A stretch of 64,000 nt of DNA from Mesodorylaimus sp. YZB2_4 (GCA_030248295.1 JASANH010001644.1:22492-86491), one strand, 5' to 3'; positions 44,347 to 55,337 are shown, numbered from the stretch's first letter. Notes: generated by a model from the sequence alone, not told the origin. A program made the numbers and translations.

Positions 44347-44595
44347 CGCGATAGCTTATCATACTTCCCAGACTTCTCGCATGACAAATCAAAATTTTCA
44401 ATATCAACATCATACCACATTTGCTCATCCTCCTTTTATATGCACACTGTAGTCAGAGATCTAGTCACGCGCTCACTTATCAGATCCGGTGTTGCCGTGA
44501 TAGCTTATATCATGTTGCAGACTCCTCACATAACAAATCAAAAATGCTTATTGTAACCATCACACGAAATTTGCTTATCAAACTCTTATAAAAGG
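44330..44595. promoter_or_regulatory. Bidirectional intergenic region with duplicated module and two TATA boxes
   Basis: Two direct copies of a roughly 95-bp module lie here (about 44347-44441 and 44497-44591). Shared blocks are GATAGCTTAT, AGACT.CTC.CAT.ACAAATC and TTTGCT.ATC; identity is about 75%. The left copy ends at GCATATAAAAGG read on the minus strand (44432-44443), positioned for the dUTPase. The right copy ends at TCTTATAAAAGG on the plus strand (44584-44595), about 50 bp before the thymidine kinase ATG. Promoter function is inferred from position and motif. Confidence 0.65.
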
Positions 44596-44641
44596 GGACT
44601 CATGGAGGCAATTCTCATTATACAAGCTGCGATAGGAGAGA

Positions 44642-45381
44642 ATGGCTAGATCGATCACGCTCATCATCGGGCCGATGCTCGCGTAAGTAGCACATAGCCT
44701 GGTGTAGAGTGAGTTGTATAGACGAAATATTTGTATAGCGGCAAAACCAGCGAGCTATTACGGAGATACAGTACAATAAGCATCGAATCGCCGGGAAGCG
44801 GTGCATCCTCGTGAAGCATACTAGCGACACGAGGTACACGAGCGGGGGGCGAAGTGGTTACCCACTCAGGCAAGGTGGTGACTTTCCATCTGGAAACAGA
44901 AACTTTACGCAAGAGAATGGCGGGTATCGCGCGATTCGAAGTGGGCATAGACTAAGGTACGAGTAACTGTACCTGTTAGGGAAGAGAAGACATGACGTAC
45001 AGAGACTATGCTCTCTTTTAGGGCACTTTTTCGACGACATTTGCGAGGTCGCCGACCATCTGGCCCACTCCGGAGTTCATGTTATCATAGCCAGTCTAGA
45101 TCAGGCCATGGGTCGGGCACGATTCAAGCGCATCCTCCGCCTAGTGTCCAAATCGTAGAAAGTGATCAAGCTGAAGGCGGTGTGTCAAATGTGCGGTGAA
45201 AGGGCCAGCTTCAAAGACAAGATCGACAAGACCGATACTGGAAATATGGTTGGGGGTCTGGACGAGTAAACAGAATCTAACCCCGCACCCTCCGCTTCTT
45301 GACGGGCCGAAGTCCTTTTTTAGGTATAGGGCGCTCTGTCGAGCCTGCCATCAGCAGCGAAATCCGAATGAGGTTATTTGA
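44642..45381 (+). pseudogene. tk: Thymidine kinase (TK1-like), spliced and decayed
   Basis: Phosphorylates thymidine to dTMP in the salvage pathway. Exon 1 (44642-44682) has ATG and MARSITLIIGPML. A 56-bp GT-AG intron (44683-44738) interrupts the Walker A loop, which exon 2 completes as GKTSELLRR. Exon 2 then needs a one-base shift to reach RCILVKHTSDTRYTSGG and another to reach VVTHSGKVVTFHLETETL. A 65-bp intron (44957-45021) splits the conserved D-E-G-Q motif, and the codon for its Glu is TAA (44953-44955). Exon 3 continues FFDDICEVADHLAHSGVHV, ASLDQAMGRARFKRIL, a TAG (45156-45158), and KLKAVCQMCGE with the first zinc pair. The second pair, RALCRACH, appears near 45345 after a further shift. 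Two nonsense codons and several shifts make it a pseudogene as sequenced. Confidence 0.85.
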
Positions 45382-45702
45382 GCGAGCAGGAATGCCGATT
45401 GAGAGAAATTGTTCTGAGCATGCACGGTTGATGACCCCGTCTGAATTTTTAAATATCATATAAATCATCACGATCGATAATTACACTATTTTTGACTGAG
45501 CCGTAATTCGAAAAGGCAAAGACTTTGCAGACATGAACGTTGCGAGAATACGGACTGCAATAGGCTCACCAGATCCTTGGCCCGCCTGAACAAGGGCTAC
45601 TTTACGCTAGTAGGAAGGCCCTGACTCGTGTGTGCGCAAGCCGTGAGTGTTCCAGAGCGCGTTCGTGTACCTACGCTTTGAGAGCAGGAATCACCGATTT
45701 AT

Positions 45703-46143
45703 TTGCTTTCATTTACGTTTAAAATTCCTATTCAAACAAAAGCTTTGCCACAGGCTGGCTCCTCGATCATTCCGCCGCCAAACAATAACAATCGACCAAG
45801 GCCATTCTTTTATGGGGAGGCACGAGCTATGAATGAAAGACATTTGGAGAGAATCACATTTCGAATCTCGTACCTGAATCGATGGTTTGTAGCGACTTTT
45901 AAACTTGGACAAATCCTGGTGAGAGCGCCGCAACTGCAGATGCATTCGGTGGTTATCCCGCCGCCTATCGCACACATGGAACCGACACCGTACTTTCGGG
46001 ACGGACCGGGCAGCCCAGCGAACGGGCGATTCCGATATGTCAAATACAAGAAGATCGATCCTGTGCGGGCGCCTGGGCTATCGTGCGATTCAACTTCTGA
46101 GGTAAGGAGTTTGAGATACCCTGGGGGGAGCATGTGCAGCTGA
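45703..46143 (+). CDS. Hypothetical protein
   Basis: The frame is open for 146 codons. The part after an internal ATG at 45829 (NERHLERITFRISYLNRWFV) has a mixed hydrophobic/basic composition and a Pro-rich segment (VVIPPPIAHMEPTPYFRD). It lies downstream of the thymidine kinase on the same strand. No domain is recognised; a chance frame is possible because the opposite strand is also open here. Confidence 0.3.
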   Translation: MLSFTFKIPIQTKALPQAGSSIIPPPNNNNRPRPFFYGEARAMNERHLERITFRISYLNRWFVATFKLGQILVRAPQLQMHSVVIPPPIAHMEPTPYFRDGPGSPANGRFRYVKYKKIDPVRAPGLSCDSTSEVRSLRYPGGSMCS

Positions 46144-46565
46144 TTCGAGCTCCCATCCAGAAGAGCTCAATTAGGGCTAGAGTATTTATTAACGTTAGGC
46201 TCGATGTCAAGAAACTCAGGCAAGTAAAATTCCAAAACCTACCTTGTGTAATTTTAGATATCGGGCCGCTGGAAGGCCTGTCGTGTGGTTATTTTTGTAT
46301 TTGATCTCTTGTTTTACGTTTTCATGGTTTTGCCACTTTTTCCAATACAGTACCATGTACATCTCAGTTTTTAATTTATACGATTAACATGTCGTGACTG
46401 AACAGGTCGGCGAGACTTCTATATGTCCCTACCGACCCTACGTCCTGAATCTTAACTCCTCAGAACTTACTAAATCAGAAACACGGGCCAGCACAAGGAA
46501 CCAACCATGATTCTAGACAGGCCCCTGCCCTTAGCATCTCGATTTTTTGCTAACACCTAAAAATT

Positions 46566-47139
46566 TTAAGAGTACCGTGACCGTATACGCCCGCCAAAGT
46601 ATCGCTCACCCACTTTGATAAAACACTGACGATGAGAACTAGACTTGATAAACACGCATTCTGGCGGGTACTGTGGTGAGAGAAAATCAAAACAGTCATC
46701 AAGTCTAGAAATTTTAACGTACTTCACTATTTCACTATTAAAAACATGACGATAATTAACACTTTCGGGTACAACAGCAAATTGCAACATGGTCATAAAT
46801 TTTTCATTGTACGTGGGAGCGTGTGTGGAAATTGAATTCGAAACGTATCGTAAATAATCAATTACATACGCATCAACCATACGATCTGTAAAGACCACAC
46901 GTTTAGCTGGATTTATCGGAGACGCAATATAATGCATTATGATAGCAGCCCTCGTTCGATAAGCTTTTGGTAAAAGTCTGATTAAGTCACCAGCTTTACT
47001 TGGTTTTTCTTTTGGTTGAGCATCTGCCACTTCCGATATGACTGGCGGAGGTTGTGGGGTTGGTGACTGACTGATTCATAGGGGGCATCTGTTGTTGATC
47101 TATCAGTCGCCTCCTTCCTGCTACGGGCACCATTACCAT
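46566..47139 (-). pseudogene. Polinton-type minor virion protein (homologue of 58898-59377)
   Basis: ATG at 47139 starts VMVPVAGRRRLIDQQQMPP and overlaps the end of the pX-like gene in another frame. After a frameshift near 47030 the frame continues KAGDLIRLLPKAYRTRAAII and DRMVDAYVIDYLRYV to the stop at 46566. The opposite-strand copy at 58898-59377 has the same layout (MILIPLAEYNRLKEQ start overlapping the pX-like gene, then SRAKIILHFL). Proteins of this position in Polintons and adintoviruses are thought to be minor virion components. The function is inferred from position and weak similarity between the two copies. Confidence 0.55.
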
Positions 47140-47461
47140 TTCTCTCGACAAAAGGTAAGGTTATTCGTAATAATAATGGGACGAATCGACACCCTTTTGT
47201 TTTAATCAAGTGCCTTTTTCTGGCCAACGTCTCGTGACGATTAGCCGAGATGGACAAAGGGCGTCTGTGTTCGATTAATTTTGCTTTATTCGTATTGCTG
47301 ACATTCAAATTCTCGTTGTTTAAAACGTTCAAGGCCAACTCAGCCATGGCCTGCACCAAAGAGTCGCAGACTTCTGACAAAATTTGCTTGACGACTTTAT
47401 TAGTTGTATAAAACAAAATTTTTAAATCACTTGACAACAAAGACGTGAGCTGGCTGTCCAT
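46982..47461 (-). CDS. pX-like small basic/hydrophobic virion protein (Polinton type)
   Basis: ATG at 47461, 30 bp after the ATPase stop. A helical N-terminal part is followed by a basic block (HETLARKRHLIKTKGCRF) and a hydrophobic stretch (VPLLLRITLPF). This arrangement, K/R-rich then a hydrophobic L-P-L-L-type segment, matches adenovirus pX-like proteins of Polintons and adintoviruses, and is shared with the copy at 58600-58947 (KQKLLLKRGHKFIYSLLQVT). Codons beyond about 47130 are probably out of frame because the next gene overlaps there. Confidence 0.6.
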   Translation of the reverse strand: MDSQLTSLLSSDLKILFYTTNKVVKQILSEVCDSLVQAMAELALNVLNNENLNVSNTNKAKLIEHRRPLSISANRHETLARKRHLIKTKGCRFVPLLLRITLPFVERNGNGARSRKEATDRSTTDAPYESVSHQPHNLRQSYRKWQMLNQKKNQVKLVT

Positions 47462-47490
47462 GACGACAGATTTTATAAAATCTCATCAAC

Positions 47491-48141
47491 TTATATAAAA
47501 ACATGTGGATAATCATTCTCAGTGGGTGAGATATCAGAGAGCACAGCTAATTTTTCATCGGTACTTGGATGTAGGTTGGGAAAGAGATAGCTGTAAGGTT
47601 TGTCTTTCGTGGCTTTGTTGTAAGCATCCATCAAATAGTTTGGTTTCTGCGGCCAGCTTTGTCGGGACTATTGTTCAACCACGGCTGTCATCATGGGTGA
47701 CTTGAACAGAACAACGTAATGCGAATTTCTAGTCACGCAGCGCATGACTTTGGAATCATAGTAAACGATTGAGTAATGAATATGACGTTGATATTTTTAT
47801 GATGCGACTTGGCATAGAATAAATCCACTAAATCTTTTTTTTGGGCCAGTTGTGGGAACAAATCATCCAAGACCAAAAGCAAACCCGAATCTATCTCGTC
47901 TATGCTGGGTAATCCTTCTGTGAACTTGACTCCATCTACCTTTTTCATTTCACAAAGAACAGCTGCTACCTGGCATAATGATGGTAGATGTGTTTAACAT
48001 TTTGAAGAATGTGTTCGATATTTTGTAACGTTTTTTTGTCAGCTGAATGACGAAGTAGGTTTTACCGCAGGAAGTACTGCCGGCAATGGTCATGGTGAAT
48101 GGAGTTTGCAAAGCAAACACTGTTGCTTTGCCGCTAGTCAT
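47491..48141 (-). pseudogene. Polinton/adintovirus-type packaging ATPase
   Basis: FtsK/HerA-like genome-packaging ATPase. ATG at 48141 gives PFTMTIAGSTSCGKTYFVIQ with the Walker A loop (GSTSCGKT). After a frameshift at about 47949 the second frame contains EIDSGLLLVLDDLFPQ (Walker B, DD) and NINVIFITQSF (sensor region). The C-terminal part, in a third frame with a TAG at 47668-47670, ends DKPYSYLFPNLHPST ... before TAA at 47491-47493. About 216 codons, close to the family's normal 220-250. Position between capsid and pX-like genes is the usual one. Frameshifts disable this copy as sequenced. Confidence 0.88.
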
Positions 48142-48274
48142 GACTGCATATGGGTTCCGTCATGTGTGTGTGTGTGCTTATGTAGACTTCACGACAACAA
48201 CAGGATCAAAGCTTATCAGTTTATTGAGACATTAGCATTCCTTTAATATTAATTTTTTTGGTGCGCTAAAACGC

Positions 48275-49559
48275 AGCAAGCACAATATGACCATTTAGCT
48301 TTGCAAAAAAAAATCTGTCATGGTCAATTTTCAAACGTAGGCTGCCGTTCTCATTGGTCGGCTTCAAAGTACTCGCACATTCTTCAAAGCGTTCCATGTT
48401 AAAACACATCATGGCTGAGAAATTGCCATAATTTTCCATAACTGATTTCTGACATGCCCGCTTTTTCCAGAGAGCAGCCCGAATTCGAAAAATAGTTCAA
48501 GTACATGCGTACAGTACATAAGCATTTTTCACAAAGTCACACTGGAATAGCGCTGTAATCGATAGGCTATTTTTCTCTAGGGTGACGTTTTTCATATTGT
48601 ATGTCTGGAACATGAACGGATTGGTGGCAATGGGCCCGGCTAAGTCGCGTTGCATCAACTTAACAATTTCCAGGCAAGAAGGCAGTAAGCCCTCATAGAT
48701 GCAAGCGTCCACCGATAAGCCGTTTTCAGGTACAATCAATGGTTTAGGAATGGTGTCATTGAAGCTATAGGCGGCCGGCGTGGTCATCAGTTATCGTTCC
48801 ATGTGTCGTGCAGTCTGATGCGCCGGACGTGCAAATAGGCCGGTTTAATGATGACTGTGGAATCTTCTTTTTCAGCTGAATCGATCATGTACAAAATAAA
48901 GGCCTTCAAATTTCGTCGGAACAAACGCATGACCATTTCCGCACCCGGAATCATATATTTACGAATCTTGAAAAAGTGAGCTGAATAGGCCCGATCAGGT
49001 GACCGGTGCCACTGTCGTTGTAGGGCTTGAAGGTGTTCAACAATTACGGGGGACAGTGCTTGCAAGCCACTATCGTTCCACCCACTGCCACTCAACCACG
49101 ATCTCCTTTGATCATACAGGTAATTAGACGAAACATTCAAATAAGGGCAAGCAGCTGCTGTTTTGCAGAACCAGCTGATTGTTCAAATAAACAGTCACAC
49201 CAAAAACACATGGACATTAACGCATTCGGTACCCAGCCGATTTGTTTTGTCCTGGGTATGCCTTTCTCCGTTTCTTTATCAGTTATATACTGGATTTTCA
49301 TGCGCATTCCCAGGAGAGTAGGCGACGAATCAGTAAACCAGTTAGGGATACTAGGGATACGAAATTCCAAGGCAGTATTAACATCATCATTATGCAAAGA
49401 CACGTTGACAGGTATAATGTCTTTACGATTCTCGGCTACACTTTTTTCTTCTTGCGGATCAGAGAACACGCGTAAGTCCACAGTAGTATATAGTCGATTC
49501 ATTTCTGCTTCTGGTGTTATAGTTGTTGTTTGTGAGTGTGCGACAGATTCTCTTCGCAC
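48275..49559 (-). pseudogene. Polinton/adintovirus-type major capsid protein (double jelly-roll), frameshifted
   Basis: Three frames together cover a capsid-like protein. The N-terminal piece (49559-about 49170) has ALEFRIPSIPNWFTD followed by GMRMKIQY. A middle piece (49140-48787) has SSNYLYDQRRSWL and, further on, KAFILYMID and PAYLHVRRIRLHD. The C-terminal piece (48787-48497, then to TAG at 48275) has NPFMFQTYNMKNVTLEKNS and GSLRLKIDHDRFFF. The order 'E-F-x-I-P ... Y-x-D ... M-x-(V/I)-K-I', 'N-x-L-Y ... R-x-x-L', 'F-x-L-M ... V-R-(R/K)' and 'NPF.F' is that of the Polinton hexon-like capsid protein. At least three frameshifts are present. It is followed by the ATPase on the same strand. Confidence 0.72.
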
Positions 49560-49800
49560 TCGTACCGGCGGTTTCGGGCTGATCTTACAAGCGAGCGGTC
49601 AAAGGTCTTCAATAGCCCAAGCCTGGTAGGAAGGCTTATTCCTGCAAAGTATCCATCACTAAGACCCCGATTCCTAAATAAACCCCTCAGGCGTGTTTGC
49701 CGCGCCTCTCAAGGGTGCGTGCAACTGCTTTGTGCAATGATACACTATCCTGGCTGCTGGTCGAATGCACCCGGTGCCAGCGTAGTCCCAAGGTGCCTAC

Positions 49801-52800
49801 GCTGACTATGCTATGCTAATTTATCTCTGCCCAAACACTTATCAGTGCACTGAACGGCGAGTACATAAGGAAAACAAGAAACATGGAAACCGTCGAAAGA
49901 ACTAAAACTCTGTTGCCAAAATGTGGCTTTTGAACACGTTATAAGATCCAATGGCTATCTCATATGGCATCACTTTTTTATCACGATTCCAGAAGTTCTT
50001 TATCACCGAATATTCAAAACTTTGACTAAAAGTTTCTTTGATAAGACGAGGTAATTTTAAGAAGTGTGCTTGAGTCGTGCGCTTATTATATCGTCGACCC
50101 GAATCCACAATGTGAATGAATCTGCTATTTGTTGGATACGCAGCGTGACCATGGTACAGTTTGTAAAAATGGAGCATCTCCAGATGATTTCGTCTTGTTG
50201 ATAAAGTATACCAGCCAAGTTCCCTAATCGCTTCCTCGTATGGTTCTATCCAGTCATTGAGAATAGCCCTTGCCGCGTATTTTTGTGCCCGTTCAAGATC
50301 ATCAATTAAATATTGTAATGTAGGTGCCAAAGCACAATATCCGTACTCCAGGCAAGGTAGTATACATTGCAAATAAACTGTTTTCAACACGTTTGATGCA
50401 AATTTTCCAAATTTCTGTCGAAATGTTCCGATCATTCGACGAGCCTTGTTCGCCGTTTCCTGACAGTGATCCACAAATTGCATCCTTTCGGATAGCAGGA
50501 TTCCCAAATATTTAACAGTGTCTGCAAAAACGATTCGATTGCCATTGAGCGAAACAGTTGGTTGAATTTTCAGCGGCTTAGGGCTTAGACGAAAAATGCA
50601 TCCTTGCGTCTTGCTCTCATTGAAGGCCAGTTCTAAATCCAAAATCTCACGACTGATAAAGTCAATAGCCGGTTGTAAGTTGGTAGCCACATCATCCAAT
50701 AAGCAAGCCGGTGAAATTAGAACTAAGTCATCGGCGTAGGCTTGCAATAAATAGCCAGATTCAATTGGAAAGGCAGCTTGGAAATTTTCGAGAACTGGAT
50801 TTATAAACGCAATGAATAGTGTGGGTGCCAGCACTGATCCTTGAGGCACCCCCGATTCCACTGGTGTCGATTCCGATGCACAGTTATCGACACATGTAAA
50901 CTGTAAACGGTCTTGCAAATACGATGCTAGCCATTGCAATAGACGAGGAGATAGGTGATGATAATGTTCCAAGATTTCCAATAGCCGTTTGTGAGACACT
51001 CTGTCAAAGGCTTTCTTCAGATCAAAGAAAATAGCTCCAACAGCCCGAGAGGCTCGAACATTAAGGCCATCATGAATCGATCGCGTCAATCTAATCAGTG
51101 CTCCAGTCGTTGAGAACCGCGGTCGAAATCCGTGTTGATTTGGCGACAATCGTAGACATGGACGCAATATTTGTTGAACATGGCGCTCAAGAATCTTCGA
51201 TAGTATTGGAAGCAACGAGATTGGTCGATACTTCTTAGCTTGATGACGGTCGCCCGGTTTCGGTATTGGGATTACCTTCGCCACCTTCCATGCTTTCAGA
51301 AAAACTCGCTCAACTAGCGAGCGGTTACACAATGCCGTAAGAGCTGGAGCAATGGACGAGGCAATGTTTCTGAGAATGGGCGCAGACAGTCCATCAATGC
51401 CAGGAGCACTTTGAATACGGAGTGTTGCTAGTTGTCGATGCACGAAACTAAATGAGACGTCACAATCGTAATAATCTCCATTATCAAGAGGAGGTGGAGA
51501 ATATGGGCTGCTCATGGTTTGGTTGAAATTTCCTTGAAATGACGTCTGCAACAATGTAGCTTTCTCGGCCGATGAAAAATGCGATTTGTTGAAATCGTCA
51601 ATCAAGGGAGGAATTGATCGATCATCCGGACTAAAACGTCGATAGGCTGCCGAAAAGTCAGCAGGCGACTTAGCCTCCGAGAATAATCGATCAATGTACT
51701 GACGTTTCGCTTTACGAACATCCTTCTTCACTTGCCTACGTAGCCGACTGAACCAACCAAACTCTTTGATGTCGTTTGACTTCTTTAATTTCCAGTAGGC
51801 ATGATTCTTCTCACGAATTAGGCGAAGCAATTCTGAGGCAATTCACGGATGCTGCTGGCTTCTTTGGACAGAACGGCGTGGAATAATTTCTGTGATTACC
51901 TTGGTGATCCTGTCCATAAGCCGATTACAAGCTTCATCCACATCTGACGCTGAGTTGACTAGGTGTAGGCTCTCTTCAGCTGATATCCTACGATTCACTT
52001 CCTTCCAATCAACACGTCGTATACACCAAGCGAGACGTTGATCAGGAAAGTTCGCTTTTAGTCGATTCCCCAAGCTAATCGATAATACATCGTGATCAGA
52101 AGAATCAATAGTTGACAATACTTTTGTTTCACGATGCCTTTGACCATCCCCAATAATCGCCAGATCCAATAAAGTACGATTTTTCCTTGTGGGCACAGTG
52201 ACGGTTTGCGTGGCGTCCAGGCTACTAATGAGATCAAAAACTGCTGTTCGGGCTGGTAAATGAAGTAATAAATCGGCGTTAAAATCTCCCACAATGACCA
52301 ATCGATGAAATTGGTGTCTAAACGCACGTTGACAATAATGCAAAAGCGCGTGAATTGCCGCTGGACATTGCTTTGGAATGTACACTGTCAACAGAACAAC
52401 TGACTCTTTACCAGTTCCAATTCGAAGGGCTAGAATTTCCAAATCATCTCGGCCGATCCCTAAATCATTTGCGGATTTCAATTGAATAACCGGAAGCGTT
52501 GACTTAATGAAAGTCGCAATGCCACCACCACCAGATTTCCTGTCCCGCCGATAGACATTGTAATCACGTAAATTTTGCAAGAGGAAATCATCCGATACAG
52601 AATCGTCGATTTTTGTTTCAGCAATACTAAGAATATCAAATGACTGCTCGATAATTACTGGATGGATGTAATCAATTTTCCCTTTTATACCATTAACATT
52701 AGAAAAACCGATTCGAAGAGAAGACGTTGCTGGTGTCATATAAAACCAGTTTCACCAACCATTCGCAGCAGCAGACCGCTCCAGAGCTTCGTCTCCGTGA

Positions 52801-53000
52801 GGAAACTGAAGAGCAGTTCCACAGTCGGTGGCGCAGTGAAGACTTCCGTCAACACCAGAGGATCCTTTACGAAGCACGACAATGCACGACGATGTCTTAA
52901 CAGTCCTAAATATTACCCGCAGACAAACCAAGTACCTGCCTCGAAGTCAACCCCCAAACTTTTCCAGTATGAACCGAAGGGAACGACGACCGCAGAGGCC
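49801..53000 (-). mobile_element. CR1/Jockey-like LINE, nearly intact, inserted in the Polinton
   Basis: The coding frame 52739-49902 is described separately. The 3' UTR is about 100 bp and ends near 49801 in ATAGCATAGTC-type units. The 3' end shares CACTTATCAGTG and CGGCGAG motifs with the truncated copy at 11.96-12.2 kb, so at least two copies of the family exist in the window. The 5' part (52740-53000) has no clear ORF1. The 5' limit coincides with a 62-bp palindrome at 53001-53062. The insertion separates the capsid gene from the integrase gene of the minus-strand Polinton. Confidence 0.85.
49902..52739 (-). pseudogene. LINE ORF2: endonuclease plus reverse transcriptase, single TGA
   Basis: About 945 codons in one frame, broken only by TGA at 51840-51842 (QQHP-stop-IASELL). 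The N-terminal 298 residues form an apurinic-type endonuclease: NVNGIKGKIDYI, LSIAETKIDDS, VVIL-like strand, VVGDFNADLL and SSDHDVLSI. The reverse transcriptase follows: LRIQSAPGIDGLSAPIL, WKVAKVIPIPKPGDR, YRPISLLPILSKILER, FFDLKKAFDRVS, SGVPQGSVLAPTLF, LQAYADDLVLIS (catalytic ADD) and VKYLGILLSERMQF. The C-terminal block TFSQSFEYSVIKNFWN ends just before the stop. The TGA most likely arose from CGA (Arg). It is the youngest-looking element of its kind here. Confidence 0.95.
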
Positions 53001-53062
53001 CTTTGAGAGTATGCTAATCGAAGTCCCTGGCGCCAGGGACTTCGATTAGCATACTCTCAAAG
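53001..53062. repeat. Perfect 62-bp palindrome
   Basis: Each arm is 31 bases with no loop; the centre is CCTGGC|GCCAGG between 53031 and 53032. The arm motif GATTAGCATACTCTCAAAG is then repeated in direct orientation at about 53065-53081 (imperfect) and 53083-53101. It sits exactly at the 5' boundary of the LINE. Confidence 0.95.
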
Positions 53063-53928
53063 AGGTTAGCATACTATCAAAGGATTAGCATACTCTCAAA
53101 GGTCACAGTTCTGCCAATAGGGTGGACCACATGGAGGGGTGGCTTACTCCGAAGGGAGAGCCCCGATCTCTCCAGGCGGCCGGCTCTTATAACGCCCTGG
53201 CTTCTCCTCACAGAGCCAACTGCCCAAGGCACACCCCCAAGAACTCCAGGCGCCCCCAAGCGGCAATGGTCACAACACTAGACCTTCTTACTCTTCATGC
53301 TAACTCGTTTTCGTTTCAATTAACGCTTCTGAACCACTGACTTTGAGAGCTTTTGAACTTTAGGCTCACGAATCTTTTTCTTCTTTGTTCGTTTTGGGAG
53401 AATTGGTTTCACCAAACGAGGGAAACATCTGCAAACGATTAACTGGCTGGTTGGTACGAGCACGAGGCTGCTCTGCCATGACTATGAAACATGAAAATAT
53501 TTCGGATATTCATTTCTACTCTTTCTTTCTTGTGCTCCAATGACGTGAGAATAGGAGTATCATTCAACCAAGTGCAAAACAACCAGAGAAACGGCATCTG
53601 AGGACAAGTCTCTCCATTGATATCAGTGATATAGGTAAGTAATCGGAGAAATACTGTTAGTTAATAGACCAACGTAAGTGCGCTGAACATCACTGAGGAC
53701 ACTGGAGTATACGCCGACTATAGGCACCATCCTGTCATTATACAGACTGGGCACCACAATAGCAGTACACACTTAGGCGACAGGTTAAAACGTTTGTATA
53801 TAACAGGCGGCTAAGGTGACTTCATACTCGAGCATATGGTTCAATCCAGACATTGCTAAATAAAGTATGACTATTTTGCTGAAAATCATGCCTGCTGCCC
53901 GAGCTAGTCATGTACACTGTAAAGCTTT

Positions 53929-55008
53929 TCATAATTCTTCTTCCTCATCCAAATCTCCAGTGACAATATTGGATTCTTTAAACCCTTGCCACTTGACCAG
54001 CACCTCACGTTCACCAGCTATGTTGTATCGTCGACGTAAAATTTTCTCGATGCGATAAACGCCAGTAGGCGTTACTTTTTGTAGTTCTTGAGCATAAAAT
54101 GTACCCTCGATAGGGCCAGTCTCGGAAGTCAACTTGCACACGATAGGCTTTCGACGCACTATGGCTTGAATCGTGAAAATATCCTCAGACCAAGTGGCAA
54201 AATAGCTTTTATGGAAGGGATGCCTCTCTTTTGCGATCCGAACAGAGTCACCAACAGCGAACACGGGTTTCTCTTTGCGTTGATGCTCACGATACACTTT
54301 CAAATATTCAGGATACAAGTTCTTGAAAACCAAATCACTGTTCTCAGGCGTGACATTATTTGGCGCCATTTTTATGACACGGCTAACACTATTATTATAG
54401 GACTCGACCAAATCAGACAAACCATCAATATATCCCTGGTTAGGTTATGTCGCAGGTACTTGAATATTTTTCCCTTCAGTGTTCTAACTGCCCTTTCGGC
54501 CATGCTGGCTTTAATCTCGCATAGATCATGCATAGATTATGCATAGATCCTTGACTGACTTGTTGTAGAATTCAGTCCCACGATCGACCTGCAAGGCTTT
54601 CGGTCGATTTCTTTCGTCGGCGTAGACACTGATAAAGGCCTCAGTCATCGCCTGGGAGCCCTTGTTTCTGACTGGCACCACCCACCACTTTTTGCTGAAG
54701 GCGTCAACTAGGATCAGTAAAAATCGATACTTGTCGTTCCAGGCGGCTAATTTTTGCATGTCAGCCAAATCACCCATATGGACATCATTAATTCCCGAGG
54801 TAATGACACGATTAAGAGCAAAATGTTGTCTTTTAGGCTTGACCAAAATGTGAGAGTCAACTCCAGAGAGGAATTTACGTACTTCGTCACGTGATACAGT
54901 AAGCCCATGAGCAGTTTTGTACAACTTCTCCACACTAGCTAGGCCCGCTGGACTACTGGCGGCAGTATACAGTTTTAGCAATTGGTCTTTCATCATGACA
55001 GACAGCAT
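53929..55008 (-). pseudogene. Polinton chromodomain integrase
   Basis: Retroviral-type integrase that inserts the element. ATG at 55008; N-terminal part KDQLLKLYTAASSPAGLASV, then KPKRQHFALNRVI. The catalytic core shows NDVHMGDLADMQK (D1), LQVDRGTEFYNKSV (D2), and, after a small local duplication (TGCATAGATTATGCATAGAT around 54528-54548) that shifts the frame, SMAERAVRTLKGKI (E). The second frame (54420-53929) has the family's C-terminal SH3-like part (AVGDSVRIAKERHPF) and a chromodomain (YRIEKILRRR ... VLVKWQGF). About 350 codons in total. One frameshift is visible. Confidence 0.9.
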
Positions 55009-55337
55009 GTCAAACTACTACACGCCAGGTAATTTCTACAAAAAAAACCACCATATCTTTTGAGCAAAGTGGGCTTCGTGGACTGGTCAGTTTTAGCGGC
55101 TTCCGTCTTTGTATTCTTCTCCAATACGACACTGAGGAGCATATGAGTCACCACTGATCGTGAGCCGGACGTGACGGCGATCCATTGCAGTCGATTCAGA
55201 GCACACTTGTGTCGAGGCTGGCGCATGATTCCACAAATCGGACAGACGAAATGTTGCTTGTCGTGCCTCTTCCTGTTTTGGGTTGAACGCCACTTTTTGC
55301 AGTGCGAACAGAGGTGCTTCACTACAACAGAACACAT
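54993..55337 (-). CDS. Zinc-finger protein upstream of the Polinton integrase
   Basis: ATG at 55337. Two Cys/His clusters are present: HLCSHCKKWRSTQNRKRHDK followed by QH, and FVCPICGIMRQPRHKC. The alternative frame just upstream holds a related MKVRCRHCQNVF block, so the true N-terminus probably lies at about 55365 with a frameshift. The end overlaps the integrase start by about 16 bp. Small zinc-finger ORFs next to the integrase are known in some Polintons; a regulatory or DNA-binding role is inferred. Confidence 0.5.
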   Translation of the reverse strand: MCSVVVKHLCSHCKKWRSTQNRKRHDKQHFVCPICGIMRQPRHKCALNRLQWIAVTSGSRSVVTHMLLSVVLEKNTKTEAAKTDQSTKPTLLKRYGGFFCRNYLACSSLTCCLS

